The notes below the pieces were generated by a model. It did no database searches. It was not told where the DNA came from and saw nothing but the letters and a program-made list of their open reading frames with translations. Source: Paenibacillus segetis (GTDB lineage Bacteria; Bacillota; Bacilli; Paenibacillales; Paenibacillaceae). From it: DNA of 64,000 bases. The stretch lies in assembly GCF_014639155.1 (NCBI RefSeq), contig NZ_BMFT01000002.1, forward strand, positions 372,001 to 436,000, given 5' to 3'. Positions 8,932 to 17,010 of the stretch are shown here, piece after piece. A program made the position numbers and the translations under genes. Numbering within the stretch: the first letter of the stretch is position 1; every line of letters begins with the position of its first letter.

Positions 8932-9927
8932 CTACTCCGTTTTTACTTTTTCATTGTACTCACGTACGATATCGAAGATGCTGTCTTGCGATTTTACATA
9001 ACCTTCGTGGGAATAAATATCTTTGATAATAGCGTGACCCGCTTCATCTTTACCAATAGCGATAAAGGCATCTTGGATCTTCTGAACCCACTCAGAGTTC
9101 ATGTCCGTGCGAACAGCGATTGTGTCATTTGGAATGTTCTCTGTAAAGGCTAGAACGCGAGTATCTTCAAATACTTTCGGGTAGTCACCCTTTACGATGT
9201 TACGAGCATCTTGGAAAATAGCAGCCGCATCTACATCGCCATTCAATACAGCAAGCACACCTTGGTCATGTCCTTTTACAGTAATGGCTTGAACATCCTT
9301 AAGTGGATCAAGTCCAGCATCCATCAATTTAGCAGCAGGCCATACAAAACCAGCTGATGAAGTCACGTTTTGGTAAGCGATACGTTTGCCTTTCAAATCA
9401 GCAACCGTTTTAATATCAGAATCTTTCTTAACGATAATCATCGACTTATAGAAATCAACCAATTGATCTGTTGGAGCGCCAGTGTCATCTTGTACGCCGA
9501 AACGTTGAGCTTGAAGGATGACTTCAGCTGCACCTTTGTCCTTAGCTAGAACATAAGCTGTTGGAGGAAGGAAGCCGACATCCACTTTTTTGGAAGCCAT
9601 AGCTTCAACAATAACGTTATAGTCTGTCGACACGCTTACTTTGACAGGAATGCCGAGTTGGTCCGACAATAATTTTTCAAGTGGTTTAGCTTTGGCTTCT
9701 AGCGTATCCGCATTTTGTGAAGGGACAAATTGTACGGTTAAGGTTTCAGGAACATATCCAGTTTCAGCTGGAGCTGTTGGTTCTGCAGTTGCTGCTGGAG
9801 CATTTGTTGTGCTGCTGTTAGCCGCAGCTTGTTTATTAGTGCCGTTTACTTCTGCATTAGAACCACAGCCACTAATAAATGAAATGGACAAGAATAAAGG
9901 TAAAATAAATTTGGCGATTTTTCTCAA
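8932..9927 (-). CDS. phnD: phosphonate-type ABC transporter binding lipoprotein
   Basis: 331 residues with a TTG start 9 nt after GGAGG. A lipoprotein signal peptide ends in FISGC with Cys21 as lipidation site, followed by a Ser/Thr/Ala/Pro-rich linker to about residue 60. The rest is the PhnD (phosphate/phosphite/phosphonate-binding, transferrin-like) fold with segments such as LTVQFVPSQNADTLEAK and VDVGFLPPTAYVLAKDKGA. It captures the ligand outside the membrane and delivers it to PhnE2C. It is first in the operon. Three TTTACA hexamers on the coding strand upstream could reflect PhoP control (see findings). Confidence 0.9.
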   Translation of the reverse strand: MRKIAKFILPLFLSISFISGCGSNAEVNGTNKQAAANSSTTNAPAATAEPTAPAETGYVPETLTVQFVPSQNADTLEAKAKPLEKLLSDQLGIPVKVSVSTDYNVIVEAMASKKVDVGFLPPTAYVLAKDKGAAEVILQAQRFGVQDDTGAPTDQLVDFYKSMIIVKKDSDIKTVADLKGKRIAYQNVTSSAGFVWPAAKLMDAGLDPLKDVQAITVKGHDQGVLAVLNGDVDAAAIFQDARNIVKGDYPKVFEDTRVLAFTENIPNDTIAVRTDMNSEWVQKIQDAFIAIGKDEAGHAIIKDIYSHEGYVKSQDSIFDIVREYNEKVKTE

Positions 9928-10134
9928 CAGGTATGACCTCCACGATTTATATATTTTAGGTACATGTTTACTATAAAAAAGGTTTGTAAAGGAAGAGTCA
10001 GGGCAATAATAATCTTTTGTAAAATTTTGAATATTTTATTCAAAGTGTAAATTCTCCTGTGGAAAGGTAAAAGTCTGATCGCAACAGTACGGGGGCAGAG
10101 TGGTCGTCAAAGGATCAAATTTAAAATAAGCTAC

Positions 10135-10163
10135 TAGACAACTCGGATTTAGATGTTTATAAT
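10135..10163 (+). promoter_or_regulatory. sigma-A promoter of the thiamine-precursor operon
   Basis: TAGACA (10135-10140) and a perfect TATAAT (10158-10163) with a 17-bp spacer, about 40 bp upstream of the TPP aptamer. Confidence 0.8.
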
Positions 10164-10198
10164 ACACCGTAAGAACATAGCAATACCCGATAACTTCA

Positions 10199-10293
10199 TA
10201 GAATCAGGGGTGCTGGAATTGGCCGGCTGAGATTGTATCCCACAAGATACTGACCCTTATACCTGATCTGGATAATGCCAGCGTAGGAATCGC
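10199..10293 (+). promoter_or_regulatory. TPP riboswitch (THI-box) aptamer
   Basis: The conserved blocks appear in order: AGGGGTGC, GGCTGAGA, TGACCCTTATACCTGATCTG and GGATAATGCCAGCGTAGGA. The variable P3 arm (TGTATCCCACAAGATAC) sits between the second and third. These match the thiamine pyrophosphate aptamer. With the terminator at 10343-10370 it should stop transcription when TPP is plentiful. It controls the four-gene importer that follows. The rest of the 517-bp gap holds the phnD upstream region and the promoter. Confidence 0.96.
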
Positions 10294-10342
10294 CATTTAG
10301 TATAGGTGCTCTTGTGACCCTTACTGTTGTTGCGCCAAGCCA

Positions 10343-10370
10343 GCGTCCCGATCCTTCGGGGCGCTTTTTT
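10343..10370 (+). terminator. riboswitch expression-platform terminator
   Basis: A 9-bp GC-rich stem (GCGTCCCGA with TTCGGGGCGC-type partner, TCCT loop) followed by six T. It lies between the TPP aptamer and thiY, as expected for termination control. Confidence 0.9.
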
Positions 10371-10444
10371 CATGGGTATATTTCAGGGTAGATAGATGAA
10401 GGATGAGGGTATAGGTATGGCAGAATAAAGGAGAGAAGAAGTCT

Positions 10445-11494
10445 ATGAGGATCAAGAGAGTACTTATGTTAGGTATCATCTGTATGCTTGTTATAGCAGT
10501 TGCCGGATGCGGTAGCAGTAACGGAAATAACAAGGGGAGTAATGGCATAACTGCTCCTGAAACAGCGGCGGGAAATGATGCTTCAAAAGAGTTAACCAAG
10601 GTTAAGATTGCATTGGATTGGACGCCGAATACGAACCATACGGGACTCTATGTTGCCAAGGAACTTGGATATTTTGCAGAAGAGGGTCTGGATGTTGACA
10701 TTGTGCAGCCAGGTGCAGCGGGTTCCGATACGATGGTAACATCAGGCGAAGCAGCATTTGGTATCAGTGCTCAGGAGGGATTAACCTTAGCTCGCTTGCA
10801 AGGTGTACCGCTTGTATCTATAGCAGCCATCATTCAGCATAATACCTCCGGATTTGCCGCACCGAAAGACAAGGGGATCAAAACTCCTAAGGACTTTGAA
10901 GGCAAAACTTACGGTGGCTGGGGCTCCCCAGCTGAAGAAGCATCCATGAAGGCGATCATGGACCCTGAAGGTGGTGATGTGAAGAAGGTTAAACTGGTGA
11001 ATATCGGGGATGCTGATTATTTCACCGCCGTGAAGCGTGATATTGATTTTGCTTGGATTTTCTACGCATGGACTGGTATCGAGGCAGAACTGCGAGGAGA
11101 GCCCGTGGATATGTTGTATCTGAAGGATTACGCACCGCAATTGGACTATTACACTCCTGTTCTGATCACAAGTGAGAAACAGATTTCCGAAAATCCTGAG
11201 CTGGTTAAGGCCTTCTTGAAAGCTACGTCGAAAGGCTATCAATATGCCATCGATCATCCAGAGGAAGCGGCGGCTATTCTAACGAAAGCTGTACCTGATC
11301 TGGATGCCGAACTTGTACTCGCTAGTCAGAAGTGGCTTAGTCCGAAATACAAGGACGATGCTGCTCGCTGGGGTGAGCAAAAGGCGGAAGTATGGCAGAA
11401 TTATGCCGACTGGATGTACGGGTTGAAGTTGCTGGATAAACCGCTGGAAGCAGCAAGTGCGTTTACGAATGATTTTTTACCAGATAGCCAGTAA
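10445..11494 (+). CDS. thiY: thiamine-precursor (pyrimidine) ABC transporter binding lipoprotein
   Basis: 349 residues. A lipoprotein signal ends in AVAGC with Cys22 as lipidation site, followed by a low-complexity linker to about 45 and an NMT1/THI5-like domain starting KIALDWTPNTNHTGLYVA. The GGWGSPAEEA loop is typical of the ThiY group. Relatives bind formylaminopyrimidine or HMP, breakdown products of thiamine that are salvaged for its synthesis. The TPP riboswitch directly upstream supports that role. The start follows GGAGAG. It forms one operon with the three genes after it. Confidence 0.92.
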   Translation: MRIKRVLMLGIICMLVIAVAGCGSSNGNNKGSNGITAPETAAGNDASKELTKVKIALDWTPNTNHTGLYVAKELGYFAEEGLDVDIVQPGAAGSDTMVTSGEAAFGISAQEGLTLARLQGVPLVSIAAIIQHNTSGFAAPKDKGIKTPKDFEGKTYGGWGSPAEEASMKAIMDPEGGDVKKVKLVNIGDADYFTAVKRDIDFAWIFYAWTGIEAELRGEPVDMLYLKDYAPQLDYYTPVLITSEKQISENPELVKAFLKATSKGYQYAIDHPEEAAAILTKAVPDLDAELVLASQKWLSPKYKDDAARWGEQKAEVWQNYADWMYGLKLLDKPLEAASAFTNDFLPDSQ

Positions 11495-11539
11495 TACAAT
11501 ATACAACATATATTACACAAACTGAGAGGATTGATTATA

Positions 11540-11833
11540 ATGGCAAATACACTATTAAGCATTCAAGTAATTCCTAAGACTCCGAATAATGAGGATTCCA
11601 TCCCCTACGTAGATAAAGCAATTGAAGTCATTCAGAAATCCGGCGTTAAACATCAAGTGAATCCATTGGATACGACGATGGAAGGGGAGCTTACAGAGCT
11701 GCTTGAAGTCGTGCGTCAGATGCATGAAGCCTTGGTTGAAGCAGGAAGCCCAAGCTGCATTTCGCAGATCAAAATTGCCCATAACCCTAAAGGAATGAGT
11801 ATGGATAAATTGACGGAGAAATATCGGCCGTGA
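11540..11833 (+). CDS. MTH1187-family thiamine-binding protein
   Basis: 97 residues from the ATG at 11540, which is better placed relative to GAGAGGA than the in-frame TTG at 11531. The whole protein is a single MTH1187/YkoF-like ferredoxin fold (LLSIQVIPKTP, then MEGELTELLEVVRQMHEAL). Members bind thiamine or related compounds in the cytosol; position inside a TPP-riboswitch operon suggests it captures or senses the imported pyrimidine. Its stop overlaps the start of thiX (GTGA). Confidence 0.85.
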   Translation: MANTLLSIQVIPKTPNNEDSIPYVDKAIEVIQKSGVKHQVNPLDTTMEGELTELLEVVRQMHEALVEAGSPSCISQIKIAHNPKGMSMDKLTEKYRP

Positions 11834-12591
11834 GATCGACCTGGAAGCAAATATGGCCGCCCCTTGTGGCGGTCATCTTCTTATTGATCGGTTGGCAGCT
11901 AGCCGTTTCCGTATTTCATATTGAAAAGTGGATTTTGCCAAGTCCGCTAGATATCGCTCGTGAGTCATCGAACAATGCCTCCGGAATATGGGACCATACC
12001 ATGGCAACGCTGCGCTTGACACTGATAGGTTTTCCTATTGGTACAGCTGTTGGTCTAGTTGTCGCTCTATTGCTGCATCTGCTTCTTGGGGTCAAACGTG
12101 CTTTTTATCCACTGCTCATTCTGAGTCAGAATGTTCCTTCTATCGCACTGGGGCCGTTGCTGGTGATTTGGTTTGGATTCGGATTACTTCCTAAGATTGT
12201 ATTGATCACACTCGTCTGCTTCTTCCCCGTAGCGGTTGCTGCGATGGGTGGGTTAGCACAAAGTGACGGTGTGATGATGAATTATATGAAAATGGCTGGG
12301 GCGAGCAAGATGCAGATATTCACCAAGCTAGAACTGCCTCATTCCTTGCCATCCTTATTCTCTGGTGTGAAAATATCCGCAACCTATGCGGTAATGGGCG
12401 CCGTGGTTGCCGAGTGGATTGGTGCGGACAAAGGGATTGGCTATTATATGCTTCTACAGAAATCCGCCTATCGTACAGATCGGATGTTCGTCGCGATCGT
12501 CATCATCGTGCTGCTTAGTCTGGTCCTCTTTGCGCTCATCGCATTGCTGGAGAAATGGCTTGTACGCTGGAAACCGCGTCGTAATTCATAG
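11830..12591 (+). CDS. thiX: thiamine-precursor ABC transporter permease
   Basis: 253 residues with a GTG start overlapping the previous stop by 4 nt. About six membrane segments are visible, and the coupling loop MAGASKMQIFTKLELPHSLP matches the SsuC/TauC/ThiX permease branch. It forms the pore for the ligand presented by ThiY, driven by ThiZ. Confidence 0.9.
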   Translation: MRSTWKQIWPPLVAVIFLLIGWQLAVSVFHIEKWILPSPLDIARESSNNASGIWDHTMATLRLTLIGFPIGTAVGLVVALLLHLLLGVKRAFYPLLILSQNVPSIALGPLLVIWFGFGLLPKIVLITLVCFFPVAVAAMGGLAQSDGVMMNYMKMAGASKMQIFTKLELPHSLPSLFSGVKISATYAVMGAVVAEWIGADKGIGYYMLLQKSAYRTDRMFVAIVIIVLLSLVLFALIALLEKWLVRWKPRRNS

Positions 12592-12607
12592 AGAGGAGGG
12601 TGTACTA

Positions 12608-13459
12608 ATGATTCAAGAAACGCAAGATCAGCACATAACAACTGAAGTCTCGGTCCCATCCAAGGTGAATAACGTACCACCCGCCCTTGAAGTAAGCGGC
12701 ATCTCCAAAGCGTTCTCGCACCGTCGGCGTGAGACAAGTGTACTCGATAACGTTTCACTCACCGTAGAACAGCAGGAATTCGTCTCGATTATTGGTCCTT
12801 CGGGCTGTGGCAAGAGCACTTTATTTCATATTATCGGAGGTTTGGTTAAGCCGGATGTCGGAGTCATCAAGATGAATGGGAATACGGTCACAGGACAACG
12901 TGGCAAGATCAGTTATATGCCGCAGCAACCTGCGCTGTTCCCATGGCGGACTATTGAGGATAACGTATTGCTTGGTAGCGAACTCAAAGGTGCTGCTAAT
13001 GATCTTGCACGTGAAGCTGCTAGGCATTGGTTGGAAAAGGTCGGCTTAGGTGGGTTCGAAAGGGCTTATCCGCATATGCTGTCAGGTGGTATGCAGCAAC
13101 GGGCTGCATTCTTGAGGGCATTATTAGCCCCACAGGAACTTATGCTACTCGATGAGCCCTTCAGTGCACTTGATGCGCTGACCCGTAGCGAAATGCAGAG
13201 CTGGCTACTAAAGCTGTGGGAGGAGAACCGCCGCTCCGTTTTGTTTATTACTCATAATATCGAAGAAGCGCTGCTGCTCTCGGGTAGTATCTATGTATTT
13301 TCCGGTCGTCCGGGTTCGATCTTGCACAAGATTGAAGTTCCATTCCCAAGGCCACGTCGGGAAGAGATTGCTGATTCCCCTGAGTTCCTGAAGCTCAAGC
13401 GACAATTGTCGGAATGGATGCGGGAAGAGCAGGCTAAGAGCAGAACTCCACTGGCTTAA
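12608..13459 (+). CDS. thiZ: thiamine-precursor ABC transporter ATPase
   Basis: 283 residues from the ATG at 12608 after GAGAGGAGGG; the open frame extends further upstream but that part overlaps thiX in another frame. Residues 1-28 are a non-conserved extension. Then follow Walker A GPSGCGKST, Q-loop YMPQQPALFPW, signature LSGGMQQR, Walker B LMLLDEPFSALD and H-loop THN. The branch is SsuB/TauB/ThiZ. Last gene of the operon, followed by a terminator. Confidence 0.9.
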   Translation: MIQETQDQHITTEVSVPSKVNNVPPALEVSGISKAFSHRRRETSVLDNVSLTVEQQEFVSIIGPSGCGKSTLFHIIGGLVKPDVGVIKMNGNTVTGQRGKISYMPQQPALFPWRTIEDNVLLGSELKGAANDLAREAARHWLEKVGLGGFERAYPHMLSGGMQQRAAFLRALLAPQELMLLDEPFSALDALTRSEMQSWLLKLWEENRRSVLFITHNIEEALLLSGSIYVFSGRPGSILHKIEVPFPRPRREEIADSPEFLKLKRQLSEWMREEQAKSRTPLA

Positions 13460-13461
13460 CC

Positions 13462-13507
13462 AACCCAGTCATAACACGAAGGTGTTAGACTGGGTTTTAT
13501 TTTTTTA
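13462..13507 (+). terminator. terminator of the thi operon
   Basis: AACCCAGTC plus TAACAC pairs with GTGTTA plus GACTGGGTT, followed by TTATTTTTTT. Confidence 0.9.
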
Positions 13508-13596
13508 ATAGAGGATGATATACAGCCGGGTGATATCTTCATATAATAGATTGAAATGGTATTTTAAGGATAATTTTGAAAAGTGAGGTTGCAATC

Positions 13597-14523
13597 ATGC
13601 TGCTTTGGACTGAAGGAAGGGTGTATCACTCCGGATATCGTTTAGGCGTTACCTATAATCCGGAGGAATTGCTATCTGATCATGAAAGTGTGCCCTCTGT
13701 GTATTGTATTGTTTTGATTAAGGAAGGAACGGGGATCTTACAGGTGGGAGACAATATATATCCCGTCATCGCACCGGGGATATATAGCTTTAACGATAAG
13801 GAAACAGTAAATCTTATTACAGGGACAACACTACGAGCAGAGTCCATACGCTTTCGACCCAGTGTAGTTAATTATCGCCTGGGTGACTTAATTCAAGTTC
13901 AGCATGTTGAAGGACAGAAGATGGAAACAACTGAAATTCAGGATTTATGGTGTATGGAGCCTTTTATCGAACGGACCGATGGTTATTATGGGGGGGTGCC
14001 ACTTGACCCTACAGTCGCCAAGCATGCCGAGGATCTGTTTCATCAAATCGGTCAAAATTTAGCTGAGCAGTCTGATATCAATTGGCCTTGTCGAAGTCGT
14101 TCCTTTCTGATGGAACTGTTATTTTTAATTCGACGCTTATATCAAACTACGGATTTTGTGCCAAGCGTCGTACCCCATGCCGTACCCGATTCAGTCAAGC
14201 AGGTTATTGAATATTTACATACAAATTATAAGCAGAAGATCAAACTCGATAACTTAACTTCGATATTTCATGCGAATAAAACAACCCTAAACGAGCATTT
14301 CAAGAAATCAACCGGACTTTCCCTTATCGCCTACCTTAATAAAATCAGGATGCAAATGGCGGATTCCATGCTCCGAAATACGACGTTACCGACTACAGAG
14401 ATTATGGAAAGGATCGGGTTTCATGATGATGCCCATTTTCTGCGGAATTTTCGGAAGTACTCCGGTTATTCCCCAGCTGAATACCGGAGTAAATATTGTT
14501 GGATGTTGAATGGAACGAGTTAA
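13597..14523 (+). CDS. AraC-family transcriptional regulator
   Basis: 308 residues from the ATG at 13597, 8 nt after AGTGAGG; a TTG at 13576 would add seven residues. The N-terminal ~100 residues look like a cupin sensing domain (VLIKEGTGILQVGDNIYPV). The C-terminal ~100 residues are the double helix-turn-helix (LDNLTSIFHANKTTLNEHFK and IMERIGFHDDAHFLRNFRK, then GYSPAEYR). It is likely to respond to a small molecule and may control the secreted esterase downstream in the same orientation, about 120 bp away; that link is only positional. Confidence 0.88.
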   Translation: MLLWTEGRVYHSGYRLGVTYNPEELLSDHESVPSVYCIVLIKEGTGILQVGDNIYPVIAPGIYSFNDKETVNLITGTTLRAESIRFRPSVVNYRLGDLIQVQHVEGQKMETTEIQDLWCMEPFIERTDGYYGGVPLDPTVAKHAEDLFHQIGQNLAEQSDINWPCRSRSFLMELLFLIRRLYQTTDFVPSVVPHAVPDSVKQVIEYLHTNYKQKIKLDNLTSIFHANKTTLNEHFKKSTGLSLIAYLNKIRMQMADSMLRNTTLPTTEIMERIGFHDDAHFLRNFRKYSGYSPAEYRSKYCWMLNGTS

Positions 14524-14645
14524 GCGATAAGCACATTTTTAACTGTCGATTTGCAGGAAACTGCTGCCGATAAGCAATACACGGGGGAACGCGGGCTTGA
14601 TACAATCTCCATGAAAGTTCAAAACGACTAATGGGAGATGAATGT

Positions 14646-15554
14646 ATGAAGTTATTTAAAGCCCTTTTATGTGTGTTGGTGATCCTACTCGTTGTAGGAG
14701 TAGGGCAGCAGACCAGTATCGCTGCGTCGTCCAATAACCCCCGGACCTCCTCAACTATGAACGTTAAGTTTTATAGTGAATCACTGAAAAAGGACATGAA
14801 TTTAAATGTTTATTTGCCACCCAATTACGATGCTCAAGATAAATACCCTGTTTTGTATGTGTTACATTCTTATAAGCTGAATGAGAACCATTGGTTTAAT
14901 GACTTGAAAATTACGGAGAAAGCCGATGAATTGATCGCCAGTGGCAAGATCGAGCCGATGATCATCGTCGCCCCAAGAATCGATAACAGCTTTGGTGTCA
15001 ATTCCTCCGAACAAACGGGCTTTATTAAGGAGAGCGGCAATCCTACAGATGAAGGGGTTTTATATACCGGTAAGTATGAGGACTATGTAACAAATGATGT
15101 GATATCGTACGTGGATACCCATTTTAATACAATCAAGTCACGGCAGAGTCGTTATATCGGCGGTACATCCATGGGGGGATTTTCTGCACTTCATATTGGA
15201 CTTCGTCATCCGGGGTTGTTCAGCAAAATAGGGGGGCATTCCCCTGCTTTGTTCGTCGGAGAGATGTGGGCTCCTTTAGAAAAGCTGGTGTTCCCGACGA
15301 AAGAGGCAAGACAAAATAACGATCCTATCGCGCTAGCCGCAAGTCAGAAGTTGAATAAAGTAAGTATTTACGTAGACTATGGTGACCAAGATGATTTTAA
15401 GGAAGCGGGCAAGAAATTAGACCAAGTGTTGAAGGGGCAAAAAGTAAAATCCTATGAATTCCATCTGGGCCCAGGCGGTCATCATGACGATGCTTATTGG
15501 AGCAGTCAAATGGAGAATTACCTCTTGTTTTATGGTGGTATAGATCAAGACTAA
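14646..15554 (+). CDS. secreted esterase (esterase D-like alpha/beta hydrolase)
   Basis: 302 residues from the ATG at 14646, 8 nt after GGGAG. A Sec signal peptide (hydrophobic about 6-20, likely cleavage near SIAAS) directs it outside the cell. The hydrolase core begins near residue 40. The nucleophile elbow is GGTSMGG with Ser175, and a C-terminal GPGGHHDDAYW supplies the catalytic His. The family includes feruloyl and acetyl-xylan esterases and antigen 85-like enzymes, so a polysaccharide ester or a lipid ester is plausible. The AraC regulator upstream may control it. Confidence 0.85.
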   Translation: MKLFKALLCVLVILLVVGVGQQTSIAASSNNPRTSSTMNVKFYSESLKKDMNLNVYLPPNYDAQDKYPVLYVLHSYKLNENHWFNDLKITEKADELIASGKIEPMIIVAPRIDNSFGVNSSEQTGFIKESGNPTDEGVLYTGKYEDYVTNDVISYVDTHFNTIKSRQSRYIGGTSMGGFSALHIGLRHPGLFSKIGGHSPALFVGEMWAPLEKLVFPTKEARQNNDPIALAASQKLNKVSIYVDYGDQDDFKEAGKKLDQVLKGQKVKSYEFHLGPGGHHDDAYWSSQMENYLLFYGGIDQD

Positions 15555-15568
15555 GTAGAACATATCGA

Positions 15569-15600
15569 AGCTCTTCTCACAAGGTGAGGAGGGCTTTATT
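15569..15600 (+). terminator. terminator after the secreted esterase
   Basis: AGCTCTTCTCAC pairs with GTGAGGAGGGCT (G-U allowed) around an AAG loop, then TTATTGTT. Confidence 0.8.
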
Positions 15601-15649
15601 GTTGCGTGGTGACGTAACCAAGCCAGATTTGTTGAATGGAGGCAACGGA

Positions 15650-15876
15650 TAACTGGAAATTCTCCATCTACTGTGACTTGGATGCTATCAGCTGGTGGGC
15701 TTAACTGGAATTCCTCCCGCTAATTTGATAGTTTGAGCAATAGTAGCGATAGATTAGAAGGATTAACAGGAGTTATTCCGGGTAAAGGGGAGAAGATGGG
15801 GAGTCTTAACAATATAACAGGAGGATTTCCATATAAATTTGGTCCAGAGGTATAGCAATAAAGGAATTCCGTATAA
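15650..15876 (+). repeat. array of degenerate 21-bp TAACTGGA-type repeats
   Basis: Four 21-nt units start at 15650, 15702, 15764 and 15814, with a more decayed one near 15859. All four share TAAC at the start, GGA at positions 6-8, CC at 15-16 and TA at the end. They are separated by 31, 41, 29 and about 24 nt. The same 21-mer occurs twice in inverted orientation at 21767-21841. This fills most of the 418-bp gap between the esterase and the methyltransferase; I see no gene in it. Confidence 0.65.
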
Positions 15877-15972
15877 ATCAACGAAAATAATAGGAGTGCC
15901 GAACGATATACGATGCAGCTTAGTTCAGCATAACAATTCTATATACTTTTCATAATAAAAGAGGAGCACATC

Positions 15973-16527
15973 ATGGCGAACATCAGCTTTGAAATCATAT
16001 CAGGTTTGTTGATCACAGCCACCTTATTTGCGGTGCTGTCCATTGTGTATACAAGCTGGAGGAACGGCATCTCTCCCATGCCAACGTCCGCTCCCGTGCG
16101 GCGGGAGGTAACGTCAGCGATGAAACGAATAGGCAAAGCGCGGAATATTGTGGAGGCAGGTTCTGGTTGGGGAACACTTGCGTTGCATTTATCGGGTCAG
16201 GACGTGAACTTCCGAATTACAGGGATCGAGAACTCACTCATCCCCCTGTGGGTGTCCCGGTTGTTCGCTCGATTGAATTCAGCGGACAACGTTACTTTTA
16301 TACGAGGCGATCTATATGCTTATTCCTATAAGCAAGCTGACGTTATTTTGTGTTATCTTTATCCGAGTGCTATGAAGCGGTTGAGCTCTATTTTTCGCGA
16401 ACAGCTTGTACCGGGGACTAAGATAATTAGCATCTGTTTCGCTCTACCGGGTTGGGAACCGAGAGAAGTTATCACGTGTAGAGATATGTATCGGACAAAG
16501 GTTTATATTTATGAGGTCGTGCTATAA
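15973..16527 (+). CDS. membrane-anchored class I SAM methyltransferase
   Basis: 184 residues after GAGGAG. One hydrophobic segment at about residues 8-28 anchors it; the catalytic domain follows directly. The SAM-binding loop is EAGSGWGTLA (61-70), then an acidic GIEN at the end of strand 2 and FIRGDLYAY. It is shorter than typical RNA or protein methyltransferases. Comparable small anchored methyltransferases occur widely in Paenibacillus without a known substrate. The next gene, 51 bp downstream in the same direction, may be cotranscribed. Confidence 0.75.
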   Translation: MANISFEIISGLLITATLFAVLSIVYTSWRNGISPMPTSAPVRREVTSAMKRIGKARNIVEAGSGWGTLALHLSGQDVNFRITGIENSLIPLWVSRLFARLNSADNVTFIRGDLYAYSYKQADVILCYLYPSAMKRLSSIFREQLVPGTKIISICFALPGWEPREVITCRDMYRTKVYIYEVVL

Positions 16528-16578
16528 TAATCATTAAGTCATCTTTTGATCACGAAGTATAACAAGGAGCTGAAATTT

Positions 16579-16857
16579 ATGAGTGAGGAATTAAATGAGC
16601 AAGAGCTAGTTGATTATATTGCTAGCCATACTGGTGCCAAACCCGACAAAATCCGCTTAGTTTTGAAGCATGAGGCGACATTTATCACTAATGCACATAA
16701 GGGTGCACAAGATGAAGTCGATATCGATAGTGATGAGCTAGTAGATTATGTGCTAAGTCGTCCGGATATTAAGCTAGATGAATTGACCGTGGAAATGATC
16801 CTGGATTTAGAAATGGATTATTTAATGGAAAAAGGACTTGCAGGATACGTAGATTAA
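16579..16857 (+). CDS. small acidic protein with internal duplication, unknown function
   Basis: 92 residues from the ATG at 16579, 9 nt after AAGGAG; the in-frame ATG at 16546 lacks a binding site. I do not recognise a family. The protein is strongly acidic and looks like two copies of one helical unit: ELVDYIASHTGAKPDKIRLV near residue 9 and ELVDYVLSRPDIKLDELTVE near residue 51. No membrane segment or cysteine is present. It probably shares a transcript with the methyltransferase and is followed by a strong terminator. Confidence 0.75.
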   Translation: MSEELNEQELVDYIASHTGAKPDKIRLVLKHEATFITNAHKGAQDEVDIDSDELVDYVLSRPDIKLDELTVEMILDLEMDYLMEKGLAGYVD

Positions 16858-16874
16858 TCAATAAAAAGATCGTT

Positions 16875-16913
16875 AGCCCGGGCCCCTGATTTGGGGGACT
16901 CGGGCTATTTTTT
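16875..16913 (+). terminator. terminator after the small acidic protein gene
   Basis: AGCCCG and CCCC pair with GGGG and CGGGCT, followed by ATTTTTTC. Confidence 0.85.
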
Positions 16914-17010
16914 CTAACTTAACTGCTCATCCGCTAGCTGCGATTGAGGATATGAATTTAGCCTCAGGTGCTCTGTCCCAAGCTAAGGTTGAATTGCAGG
17001 TGGCATTAGG

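Noticed and set aside
5435..9927. HAD phosphatase as the phosphonatase (PhnX) partner of phnDCEE
   Set aside because: It is a Cof-type IIB enzyme, not PhnX, and is convergent with the operon across a bidirectional terminator.
10787..11257. 156-codon minus-strand ORF inside thiY
   Set aside because: Fully antisense to a well-supported binding-protein gene, with no domain features.
15650..15876. CRISPR-like look: 21-nt repeats with ~30-nt spacers
   Set aside because: Units are degenerate, spacing varies from 24 to 41 nt, there is no leader or cas gene, and the same unit occurs inverted elsewhere.
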